Positions 39,392 to 49,636 of a stretch of DNA of 64,000 nt are shown here, piece by piece. The stretch's first letter is position 1; the number at the start of each line of letters is the position of its first letter. The position numbers and the translations under genes are program-made. Origin of the DNA: Blasia pusilla (lineage: Eukaryota; Marchantiophyta; Marchantiopsida; Blasiales); NCBI GenBank assembly GCA_050084515.1, contig CM114271.1, positions 63,364,001-63,428,000 on the forward strand. The letters run 5' to 3'. The notes beneath the pieces are model-generated. The model had not been told where the DNA came from, made no database searches, and was given only the letters and a program-made list of their open reading frames with translations.

Positions 39392-40650
39392 ATCAAATGT
39401 ACAATTTCGAGCTTCCTTCGGATGTAATAAAGGACAAGATTTTTTCAAAGGATGATGGTATTCGTAAAAGTTTGCTAAATATCTTTTTTGGTCTTGTCGA
39501 TTGTGATCGTCTATGTACTCCGACAGTTTATTTTGCAACCCGTCGGATTCCCACGGGTTGCAACTTTTCACTTTTTGACCACTGCACCTTTTTAACCACT
39601 TCCAGGCAACCTGTCGGATTCTGACAGGTTGGTTGCGTGAGTGATCGGACTCTTTCCCTATTAGTCCAACTTTAGAGGCATTCTGGCGGGCTTCTTCACT
39701 TTGGCTGCTTCCCCTAGTATCGTCAAACAAGTCGTAGGCTTCTTCTCTTCTCTAAGATGTGTTGGATTCCTACTACCTGTCGGATTGCCATGATGGTGTT
39801 TCCAAGGACGGAGCACATATTGATACTGGATGGGTGTCACCTTGCAGAGCGTACAAGATATACTGCCAAGGAAGGCGGTGGGACTCAAATCAGGTTACAT
39901 GGGACCGTTATGGTGTACCTAGGGGGGGGCGAAGGCTCTCAAATTCGCCAACATTTTCGATCCCCGTCTACAATCGGCCAGAGGAGCCACTTGTATCCCA
40001 AGACATTCCTTTTGTACAAGAACCTAGGAGAGTTAGGAGTAAATTTGTAGATGACAAGGCTGAAGAAATCATAGACTAGATCAAATGTACATTTCCAAGC
40101 TTCCTTCGGAGGTAATAAAGGACACGATTTTTTCAAACGATAATGGTGTTTGTAAAAGTTTGGTGAATATTTTTTCTGGATTTGTCGATTGTGTTTGTCT
40201 AGCTACTCAGAATTTTTATTTTGCAACCCGTCTGATTCCGACGGGTTGCAACTTTTCACTTTTTGACTTTTTGACCACTGCAACTTTTTAACCATTTCCA
40301 GGCAAGCTGTCGGATTCCGACAAGTTGGCTGCTTGAGTGATCGGAATCTTTCCCTTTGAGACCAACTTCTGAGGCATTCTGGCGGGCTTCTTCACTTTTG
40401 ACTCGTTCCCCTACTATCGTCAAACCAATCATAGGCTTCTTTTCTTCTCTAAGACGTGCTGGATTCCTACTAACCGTCAGATTGCCGTTTCGGATTCCCA
40501 AGCAGTTGGATTTTTGTGGGTGCACGGTGGAATGGAATCACTTCTCAAAATCTTTCCTTTGTTATGGTGAGCTTGCTTGCAAGGGGTGCAAGCCATCTGA
40601 TTCCGACGGGTTGCAAGAGTTGCAACCTGTAAAATTCCGATGGGTTGGGA
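38325..40650. repeat. Cluster of about 12 copies of a 27-bp palindrome
   Basis: The consensus is arm GCAACCCGTCGGA, a central T, then arm TCCGACGGGTTGC. Copies or variants lie near 38325-38358 (arms in reversed order), 38384, 38442, 38504, 38562, 38622, 39535, 39605, 40224, 40304, 40588 and 40619. Six lie inside the methyltransferase intron and the rest in its 3' flank. Several show matched changes in both arms (cctgtcgga with tctgacagg), which keeps the pairing. Confidence 0.85.
39372..40492 (+). repeat. Direct duplication of the methyltransferase 3' end (about 430 bp)
   Basis: 39372-39788 and 40056-40492 are similar throughout (aligned by eye, roughly 80-85%). Each starts with the final codons of an open frame (DDQAQEFIE* and DDKAEEIID*), continues with tagatcaaatgtaca, and contains two of the 27-bp palindromes. 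The 39790-40055 segment between them holds an open stretch (VYNRPEEPLVSQDIPFVQEP) that ends at the second stop codon (40077-40079). Confidence 0.85.
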
Positions 40651-41510
40651 GGGATGCAGCTTCTTGGTTTCTCACATTTAGGATCTGAATGAAGGGACAT
40701 CAGTTCCTCTTTACTCCAGATAGCTAACAATCTTTTGGTTCAATTATTGTCTCGTGTGTTCACATTTCACAAAGTTGGTCTTGAGCAGACACCATTCATT
40801 ATGGGGCAATTCAGGGGAGGCCATGATGCAGGCAACAATCCCTGCAAAAAGAGAGGTTGGCATCGTACCCGATGCGCATCTGGGTGAGGTCTCATGACAC
40901 ATTAACACTTTAGAGACACTTGGGAATGGGGGAAGCTCAACAATTTTCATTTTGGTACTGTGTTGCCAATTGTTTTCCATAATGTATAATGAGTATTGAT
41001 GCCTTCTGCAAGAAGAGTCAACAATCATTTACAGGCATTTCCTTGATCCTTTCTTTTGCAAGAAGAGATGTCAATCCATAATGTCAACCAAATATTTTGA
41101 GAAGTTAAACCTTGAAAAGCACCGCAGTCTGTTGAGACCATCGTTAGAGTCTTTATTTGAACCTTTCATTGAGATGAGATTGCTACTTCTGGTCAAATTA
41201 TTTGCCAATGGTCCTCCAATAAAAATACCCTTGGGCACAGCTTATTGTAGACTGAGACAGGCAATGTGAAGAAACTTAGGCTCACATGGAGAGTGATGGA
41301 AAAATGTTTGTAGTGGTATTATGATGTCTACTTGTTTTTCGCCCCCTGGAAAAAGGAGGTTTCTTAAGGCCCGAATGTGAACCACTACCTACTCTCTTCT
41401 AAAGATTTCATGAATTTGAAAGCAAACAAAAATTTCAAATATGTCAAAATTTTTGAAGAGAGGAGGCGGATTTGGCTCTTTTTTTTTAAGAAAGACTCTC
41501 CTCTCTTCCT
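40493..41510. other. No gene seen
   Basis: Two degenerate palindrome copies lie near 40588-40650. The remainder has broken frames and no motif. Confidence 0.5.
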
Positions 41511-42325
41511 CTCTCCTGCCAGAATACCAACCCCTTCTAAATGCTCAAACATACCGTTCCATGGTATAAACGGATTAAACTCTTTAGAGTTCCTAACCCG
41601 CTATGAGTCACACCAACTCCTTAACTCCGCAATGAAGTCGTGTAGCTCTATAGTGCCTACAACACCCGAAAACCTACGCGGTCCTCTACCCCGGTCGTCC
41701 ATCTCGTACTCCCAACTGGTAGGACCACTCAATGTGTACGATGGATCACTAACACACTCCTCTCTACGCTCCCCCTTTTCTCAAGATGACACAAAAGGAG
41801 ATCAAGGTGGTCTCTTACGTGGAGACCCTCGAAACCTCGCACCACTCCGCGTAAACCCTCTAGAGCTACTCTCAGGTCCACTATCTCGCCTCTCAAAATC
41901 CTGAAAGGACGCCGTGATGGCCCTCATGCCCCTCTCACACGATCACTCTCAATCTTGTGAGTAATCCCTCAATCACTCAAACTAAACATGCGGCACTCAA
42001 TCTATACTCTCTCATTGAGACGTATGTTGTTCGGCAACAAGCAGCATGGTGCGGCAAATCACTGATCTATCGTCTCATCGACAAACCATCCTCAACTCTG
42101 GACATCCCACACAGGTCTATGTCCCCTAAACCCATACATCATCGATGCTCCTAGCATCAACACAAAACCCAATATCCCAAATAACTTCCCAATATTCGAA
42201 AATCCCTCACACGTGCAGGGTAAGAGACCAAAATGGGTAACCTGATAATAATGTCGATGTCGCTCCTCGACAACTGCAAATCTCGACCCCAACTCAATCG
42301 TGAAGACAACTCCTCCAATCATCAA
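41511..42325 (-). pseudogene. Gypsy gag remnant, minus strand
   Basis: On the minus strand 41915-41511 reads as a gag-like protein with stops: an Arg/Ser/Gly-rich linker (FTRSGARFRGSPRKRPP), then GPRRFSGVVGTIELHDFIAE, RSWCDS and EFNPFIPWNGMFEHLEG. The FSG...L..F..E...WC pattern is the start of a retrotransposon gag domain. A further open segment at 42325-42092 lies upstream on the same strand but I do not recognise it. It lies 3' of the minus-strand LTR fragment at 43500-44024, the order expected for the 5' half of a gypsy element. Dead (several TGA/TAG). Confidence 0.55.
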
Positions 42326-42339
42326 GTCGTACTCCTCTC

Positions 42340-42960
42340 GTATTGACGCTGCTCAACCTCCTTGATGTGCGGTGCAGATCGAGCGGTCCGATGCGGCACT
42401 GGCGGTACGGAACGGCTACAAACAGCGTGGCACTCTGGAATAGGGTGCGGCACTCGGCGGCATACCCTCCTCAATCAGCAATTCACACGCTCCGTGATCA
42501 AAACGGTGCGGTGCGGCCACGAGTGGCACGGCGTGGCAATCGGCGGCCCGTTGCGGCTACGGGCGTCACGGCACGGCACGGTACTCGATCATCGTCGAGC
42601 GGCTACCAATCACAACATAAGAGCATGAAATGAAAACTCAAACACCATAACCCGGGGTCATCTACCATCACTGGTTGATGACAAAACTTTGATGATGGTG
42701 GCGGCCAAACCAAAGTATGTGGTGGCGGCACAAGTCAGAGAATCAACGGTGGTCGTGGAAAACCCTCCACTTCGTAATGGCGGCAATGGCAACCAAAGGG
42801 TGGACAATGGACAAACGTGGCTCTGAGTAGCGCTAGGCGGCGGAGGTGGCCGATGGTGGACGGTGGACCGTTGATGGTTGATGGTTGATAGTTGACAGTG
42901 ATGGTTGACCATCGACGGTGGATCGTTGACGATGACTATGACGCCGCGGCGGCTGGTTTA
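42340..42960. repeat. Low-complexity GC-rich and GATGGTTGA repeats
   Basis: 42360-42600 is a degenerate run of cggcac/gtgcgg motifs. 42840-42945 is an imperfect minisatellite of 9-11-bp units around gatggttga. Open frames here are by-products of composition. Confidence 0.7.
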
Positions 42961-43499
42961 GGGTTTGAACAATTTAATCCTAAAAATCGCCTAGCAATGG
43001 TAGTTTTGCAAGATTGACCACAACTTTTTGCTCGCAACTCGAAATTGTGCATTGTTTGTTGCACAGCATGCATAGCTTTATGATCTACAACAGAATTAAA
43101 AAATATTTGGAATCAGACATTTGAGTAAGAACTGACAAGGACTCTTGTAAAGCCCTGTGTCTCTTTCTCCTACACAAAATTTGGTAGCGCTTCTGCGCTG
43201 ATTTCTCCCAACAAAAATGTAAAATATGTGAGAACACAAATTAGCAAGCTACATGGTGCTCCCGAGAGCACCGGCATGGGGCAACCCGCCCCAATATTCA
43301 ATCCCTATAAAAATTTGGGCAGCGCTTCCGCGCGCCACTCTTCCACACGAAAAATCGGCAAAGGAAACATCACAAGTAAGCGGCTCTTGCTCCGGTGAGC
43401 ACTCCCATGAACCGCTGAATGGGGAATATGATCCCCAACCTGAAAAACCAGCGAGTGACCAGCGAGCTCCCTCATGAAGCTGTTTCACTCATTCACTCT

Positions 43500-44024
43500 C
43501 TCTCTTTGTAAAGTAAGATCCAATCTCTCTCTACACCATCTCACACCATAGTTCTCAAAAGTGTGCACTCTCTCTCATGTCAAACCAAACCCACTCTCCT
43601 AATAAGAGGCTTGGGTTACACTCACAAGGCAAGAGACCATAGCTCCGCCGCCTTATCCTAAGAGGTTCAACAAAGAGAGAATGAGCTCTCAAGCTCTCTC
43701 TCCTTGAGGTATACCCCTCCCCTCTTCCAAGCTCTCTCCATGGTAACCTATGCTCCCAAGTCACCTCCTTGGCTCTTGACCTGATGTAGGAGGTCAAGGG
43801 CCACTTACTAAATATAGAAAGTCAATCACATACTCAAAATGATACTTGCCTAAAATAGTAAGTTTTCAATATGGCTCCAAATGAGCGGAAACGAAGGGGA
43901 AACTTGCTCTCTCATGTTTCCCGCGGCCTCAGCAGGTCATCCTCGACCTACAAAGCCTGTCCTCCGTTACTCACAAAGGCGCTCTACTAGATCTCACATT
44001 TCTATCCTAAGAGACGTGACAATA
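43500..44024 (-). mobile_element. Gypsy-family LTR, minus strand, 3'-truncated
   Basis: Read on the minus strand it matches 7893-8400 and 46917-47440 (TGTCACGTCTCTTAGG, TTTCGC/GGCTCATTTGGAGCC, GAGGTATACC, AACCCAAGCCTC, GAGAGATTGGAT). It stops short of the terminal GATATT...GCGCACG block. It directly adjoins the plus-strand pol at about 44034, so the two gypsy pieces are head to head. Confidence 0.85.
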
Positions 44025-44033
44025 GTGACATGA

Positions 44034-46610
44034 AGAGGGCTCTGATTTAGAGTAGGAGCCAAGACTTGGTTGGAGCAGGACTAGTGGAGATGTCGCATGG
44101 AGAGTATGCATCTGCCACTGTCATGTCCGCCAAGAAGAACGTGCATGGCAACTGGACGGATAGGCGGATGTGTGGAGATTACCGACCTATCAATCAATAA
44201 ACAAAGTCCGAAAGGTATGCCATGCCTAGACTTGAGGAGATCTTTGATACGATTGGGCATGCAAAGGTCTTCAATTCATTGGACTTGCAAGCCGGATACC
44301 ATCAACTGCCTGTCAGATTGGAGGACAAGCGAAAGACGGCATTTTGGGGCATCGATCCTTACAGGAAGGATTTTTTTGTACCAGTGGCGGTTCGTACCAT
44401 TCGGGTTAAAGAATGCCCCGGCTGAGTTTCAGAGGGTTATGGATAGGATCTTGGCAGGTCTGGATTTTGCTAGGTGTTATATTGATAACATCGTAGTCTT
44501 TAGCGCCACGGTTAAGGAGCATGAGCGACATCTAGAGGAGGTTTTTTGACGATTGCAGTTACATGGGCTAAAGCTACATCCCGGCAAGTGCAAGTTCTTC
44601 TACAACCAGATTGAGTACTTGGATCATAGGATATACCCAGGGAGCCTTGGTGTGCAATAGACAAAGGTAGAGGCTATTTCACGCATTCCACGCCCTACAG
44701 ATTTGAGTCGAGTTCGTGCATTCATGGGATTGGCGAACTTCTATCGACGGTGCGTCAAGGGTTTCAGTTTGATTGCAAAGCCGCTAACCTTGCTGACCAA
44801 GGTGGATCAAGAGTGGCACTGGGGGGATGAGCAGGAGAGAGCATTTTAGCTACTCATATTGAGATGACCGATTCGGGGGCGTCCTTTCCAGTTGCATACC
44901 GATTGGAGCATGTTGGGGCTTGGAGCCGTGCTCACCCAACATCACAATGATGGCAGATGGTTTGAGCCGTAACCCATGCCCAAGTCAATAAGATGCAACT
45001 GAGCTCGTTGGCATGATGAGAGTGATGAGAAGTTGGTGCCAGGATGGAACGCGTCAGCCTATTTGGGCTTCTTGGCTATGGAGAGCCAGATTGTTGAGAC
45101 TTTGATTGCGAGGTCTGATTGAGAGTCCTTAGATCTAGAGGTTGGTGAGGAGATGATTGGTGGCCGAGACATTCATGATGATGGAGTGGTCTTGGAGTAC
45201 TCGCGTACTAGCAGCGTCGCGAGCACAGTGGATGCTAGAGAGCGGGATCGGATCCTACAACGAGCCAGACGGTTCCGATGGGAGGGGACACGTGTGTTGC
45301 GAGTTTGGGAGGATGGTAGAGTGCATGTAGTGCCTCATTCTTCGTAGAGAGCATGTTTGGTGCGTCATGCCAGGAGGATTTGGGTAATTTTGGAGTAAAG
45401 CGGATGTACAACTTGCTCCAGATTCAATATTGGTGGCGAGGCATGCAGATTGACGTTAGCAGTTTGTTGCCAGATGCATGGTATGTGATCGAGTCTGGGC
45501 ATCGTTCAATGCTCTGACTCCACAGTTGCATCCACTTCCCATCATGAGTTTAGGTTATAGATGGAGTTTGGATTTTGCAAGACCTTTGCCTTTGACAGAG
45601 CGCCATAGTCGTTATGTGTTGGTGATGGTCGAGCACTTCTTGAAGTGGATAGAGTTGGTTGCATTGCCTGACAAAGCGAGTGAGGGAGTAGCGTATGCCT
45701 TCCTAGATTGAGTGCTGAGTCATTATGGTGCACCAGCTGAGGTGTTGATAAACCAAGGTACAGAGTTTCACGGGGAGTTACAGGCCTTGTGTGATAAGGC
45801 ACTAATAGACCACCACACTACTTCACGAGATCATCCTGAGGCAGATGGACTAGAGGAGCGGTTCGTGCAGACGATGAAGAGAGGATTACGCAAGTATGGC
45901 TTGCAAAGAGAGGTCACCTAGGAGATTGGTACCTCTTGTTGCCGTGGTTGGCGAAGGGATACAGATTCAGCAGGCAGGCATCCTTAGCGTCTTTCTCACT
46001 GTACTTGCTTTTGTATGGCCGAGACCCAGATTTACCTATGGCCATTCGTCGAGAAGTTGGTGAGATGTTGAACCTTGATGACCTTGATGTATGGATGCGA
46101 GCATGTTCTTAGAGGGCTGAGTTGTTTCAGAGAGTGATGCCCATGGCGTTTGAGAACTTGGCGATTGCGCAGCATTGGGAAACATTGAGGTATGCAACTG
46201 TTCGGGCGGGTGGTTATTGACCAACTATCCGGAGGTTTCATCAAGGAGACTATATCTACTTGCAGCAGACGGTACCCATGACATTGGATGTGATTGTAGG
46301 GTGCACCATCTTGAGAGTGCGTAAGATTTTGCCATTCGGTATTCTCTTATTGGAGGGATCCGATGCTATGGCTTGGAATGACCATGTGCGGAACTGTGCG
46401 CCTTGTCATCTTCCAAACATTGATGGTATAATTGATCCAAGCTTAACAATAGTTCTTGCAGGCTTGTGATGTATGTTGTGTGGTTTTGCCCATGGTGTAG
46501 CCACTATGCTAGTCTATGATGGATGTTCGAGAGGATGGCATATGGCATGTCTGACGCTACCTCTCACTAGGGTTCCTGAGGGACGATGGATTTATCCCAG
46601 ATGTACATAG
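44034..46610 (+). pseudogene. Ty3/gypsy pol (RT, RNase H, integrase) with PHD-like C terminus
   Basis: It starts directly after the inverted LTR fragment, so gag and protease are missing. Seen: RT N-terminus (AGLVEMSHGEYASATVMSAK, CGDYRPIN), MPRLEEIFDTIGHAK, SLDLQAGYHQLPV, a frame change near 44380, then FVPFGLKNAPAEFQRVMDRI and CYIDNIVVF (catalytic YIDD with its last Asp changed to Asn). The RT connection and RNase H start follow (AFMGLANFYRRC, FQLHTDWSMLGLGAVL). A deletion precedes the integrase (RWSLDFARPLPLTERHSRYV, INQGTEFHGEL where the usual Asp is Asn, HPEADGLEERFVQ with Glu kept). The end carries VRNCAPCHLPNID and a PHD-like cysteine block. There are many stops. It would reverse transcribe and integrate element RNA; this copy cannot. 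Confidence 0.93.
46470..46604 (+). other. PHD-finger-like domain at the end of gypsy pol
   Basis: In frame with the preceding pol tail, apart from one TGA, the sequence reads C-x2-C, then VATMLVYDGCSRGWHMACL, TRVPEGRW and YPRC. This matches the C4HC3 PHD pattern, including the typical CDGC..G.H..C and W.CP.C blocks. Two of the eight zinc ligands are Tyr (YDGC and WIYP), each one G-to-A step from Cys. PHD fingers bind histone H3 tails; on a gypsy protein it could guide insertion, by analogy with chromodomains. Confidence 0.75.
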
Positions 46611-46792
46611 GGTAGGTAGTTCTAGATCCTGACTTGTGTCTGTGACATGGATGACAAGAAGGCGACTAACGATGGGGCCACTTGAGCACCCAGCCTTCTT
46701 GCTCTTAGTATCCAAGAGATGTATGTCATGGTAAGTAGGGATAGATGGCTATCAAGAGTTAGAGAGACCTAAACACCAGCTAGGGGGGAGAT

Positions 46793-47564
46793 TGGAGATA
46801 TTTTGGTACTTCTTGTCTCGTTGTTTGGATGTCATGAGTTAGCATGGGATCGTGCGTGTTTGTGTGTATGTTTGTCGACAGCGATGTATGTTGTGTAGCG
46901 ATGTGTATGCGCACGACAGCTATCACAACTTTTTCGGATATATCGAAGAGATCCGGTAGAGCGCCTTTGCGAGTAGAAGAGGATAGGCTCATGAGGTTGA
47001 GGATGACGTGCTAAAGTCTCGGGAAACCTGAGAGAGCAGGTTTTCCCTTCGTTTCGGCTCATTTGGAGCCATATAGAGAAACTTACTATTTTGGATAAGT
47101 TTCCATATTTGGTAGAGCTTACTTTCCACTTTGGGAAGTCGCCCTTGACCCGCTACAACAGGTCAAGAGCCAAGGAGGTGACGTGCGACCATAGGTTACC
47201 GAGGAGAGAGCTTGGGAGAGGGAAGGGGGTATACCTTAAGGAGAGAGAGCTTGAGAGTTCATTCTCTCTTTGTTGAACCTCTTGGCATGAAACGGCGGAG
47301 CTATGGTCTTGCTTTTCTTGTGAGTGTAACCCAAGCCTCTAATTAAGGGAGTGGGTTTGGTTTGACACTGAGAGAGACATGTGAGAGTGCACACATTTGA
47401 GAGCTATGGTGTTGAGAGAGATTGGATGTACTTGATTTATTGGAGATATTTTGGTACTTCTTGTCTCGTTGTTTGGATGCCATGAGTTAGCATGAGATCG
47501 TGCGTGTTTGTGTGTATGTTTGTCGACAGCGATGTATGTTGTAGCAAGGTGTATGCGCACGGCA
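46793..47564 (+). mobile_element. Gypsy 3' LTR region with duplicated 124-bp end block
   Basis: A polypurine tract (aggggggagat) at 46782-46792 precedes TGGAGATATTTTGG. That 124-bp block (46793-46916) recurs almost identically at 47443-47564, ending GCGCACGGCA. Between them 46917-47442 matches the LTR bodies at 7893 and 43500-44024. Either the LTR is 772 bp with the same sequence at both ends, or an extra LTR end lies before a 648-bp LTR. Confidence 0.8.
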
Positions 47565-47565
47565 T

Positions 47566-49636
47566 GCATCTCACAGTAGGAAGAAAGTAATTAATCCATC
47601 AGATAGATGCTCAACTACTTGTGTCCTTGGAGATCAGCATGCATCTCTATCATATGTCACAAATGTGTATAACCATTACAAAATTCATGAACATGGCGTG
47701 AAGTGGGATGATGTAAATAGGATTGACAGGCAGAATTGGGTTGTGCCTAAACGAATTGCTTCCAAGAGAGTGCAAGCATGTTTGCAAAATATGTTTGAGA
47801 GAATGGATGTTCGTCATGACAAAAGCCTAGGGATCCAACTGTACTTGGAGGTTTGTGGTGATTACATTCTTTTTTTCTCCTCACATCAGCATGACTTGAG
47901 GAGTCGTGTAGTTTTGGCATCTAACGTGTCGTGGTTCTTTCGACTTTGGAGACTTTGGCTAAGATATGGTGATTATTCTGTGATAGGAAGTGTAGGATCT
48001 GTAATAGAGAAGAACATTATATCAATGCAAGCTTTCCATGATATCAATATGTCTAACCATTTTATTATAGTACTAATGTGTGCTTTCTGTGATAAGTATC
48101 CATACTTGCAAGTTCCATTTCATCTCCTAGGATCTGATTATTGTGAGATCTTCTTTAGCAGAGTAGGTGGAATGAGTGGCCATGAACACAACTATGATTT
48201 TGGGTCTTTGTTGGATAGTGCAGCGGGATTGAATAGATTGGCTGGCTTGGAATTTGGATCAAAAGAATTAAAGATTTTCCGGTCTCACCCGAAGCAAGAT
48301 CATATGTGGAGAACTCTCCGTCCGTTAGGTGTAGGAGAAGATGCTCCTAATCCATTTGACTATTCATTGATTCAGACTAATGAGCTAGTAGTTGATGCCC
48401 TTAAAGAGGATTTGGATGAAGAAAAATCAATATTGACCAGATTGAATATGTCTTCTAGGTCTTCTTTGCCAATAGGTCAGAGGCGATGGTGGTTGCATCC
48501 ATGGGATGTGGAGGCAGAGACGTGGCCTAATTCTGTTGTTATGAATGAGGTAATTGCATGTGATGCTTCTGAGGAATTCATAGAACACAGATCAATAGTA
48601 GGCCCTCGTCCACTCGAGCACTCTAGTGTTGATGCAACAGAAGTTGATGACCCAATGCCAAAGGATTTGAATAGTCTTGATGCATGGGAAAGTGATGCAC
48701 CGACCTTTTTTGATTCTAGAGTGATCGGTGAAGACTTGGTTGAGGATGCAGATAACAATCCATCCATAGAGACAGAAAAATTGGGACATGAGGTAAGGCA
48801 TATATACAATTGAATTATGCAAGTATGCACTGATGGAGTTCCTCATCGAGTTATGCCTATTGTGACATTTGAGGGTGGGGTATACTTCAAGTCTACTTTG
48901 GTGAGTGCTTTGGCCTGCAATCCTTTCATTTCTAAAGATAGGCTAAGACGGATGTCACAGAAAATATATTACACAACATGTAAGGTAAAAGAACTAACTA
49001 ATCCAGATTGCTGAACTAGTTATGTTGACATTGGAAGTGATATAGCTGTTTTGTTTGAATCTACTACACAAGTTGGCCCTTCTACCTGATCAAGTAAGTC
49101 AAAAGAAGGATAACAAAAAGAGTTGGATGAGAATAGAGTAGTCCCTTCAAAGGAGTTTTGGTTAGGTCATATTCTATTCATCAAACAAAAATATGGTAAT
49201 CAATGGGGTAGATGTAGATCTCCTATTGATAAGTAGTGTTTGTCAAATATTATGCAATTGGTATCGGCGCTCAGGTAAGAGCAACACCTTGTTCACATAT
49301 GATGCATGTGATGGCCAATATATTGATATTGAAATGGTGATTTCAAATGTGAGTTTGTCCATGAAGCCAAGTCTTACATCTAGGATATATGAATTGGATA
49401 ACGGTGATTTACAAGTGGTCAATAATTACATCCGCGGTGTGTCATCGTTTGCCAAGAGATGTGCATCTTATAGTAAAGTCATTTTTCGAGATTATGATAG
49501 GGTAGTTTTGGGAGGGGATAGATTAGGGGGATGGCGGGTTTGGGCCAATGAGCAACCTGCTCATTGTGAGGTTCAATTCCTCTCCGTCATAAGTGCCAAA
49601 GTTACTATGTTTGGTAGTAGCGGTGGATATCGCTGA
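47566..49636 (+). pseudogene. Transposon-type protein of an unnamed family, broken
   Basis: An open frame runs directly out of the gypsy LTR from 47566 to TGA 48811-48813, over 400 codons, so the true N terminus was probably removed. Seen: CSTTCVLGDQHASLSYV, NHFIIVLMCAFCDKYPYLQV, PFHLLGSDYCEIFFSRVGGM and SGHEHNYDFGSLLDSAAGLN. After the stop, the same frame continues with GGVYFKSTLVSALACNPFIS and KDRLRRMSQ, then another TGA at 49012-49014. A shifted frame (49193-49636) has YIRGVSSFAKRCASYSKVIF. The GSDYCE.FFS and STLV..L...P..S.DRL blocks resemble a family of uncharacterised repeat-borne proteins I have seen in other eukaryotes, but I cannot name it. No DDE triad can be assigned. Likely transposase-related and non-functional. 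Confidence 0.5.

Noticed and set aside
38325-40650. CRISPR-like array
   Set aside because: The repeats are palindromes at irregular spacing inside a eukaryotic intron and flank, with no uniform spacers or cas genes.
41377-41904. Plus-strand 175-codon frame
   Set aside because: The minus strand of the same stretch reads as a gag domain with recognisable motifs; the plus-strand frame is its shadow.
42343-42633. Plus-strand Arg/Ser/Thr-rich frame
   Set aside because: It is a product of the degenerate cggcac low-complexity sequence.
49193-49636. Independent 147-codon gene
   Set aside because: Better read as the frame-shifted continuation of the broken transposon-type protein starting at 47566.
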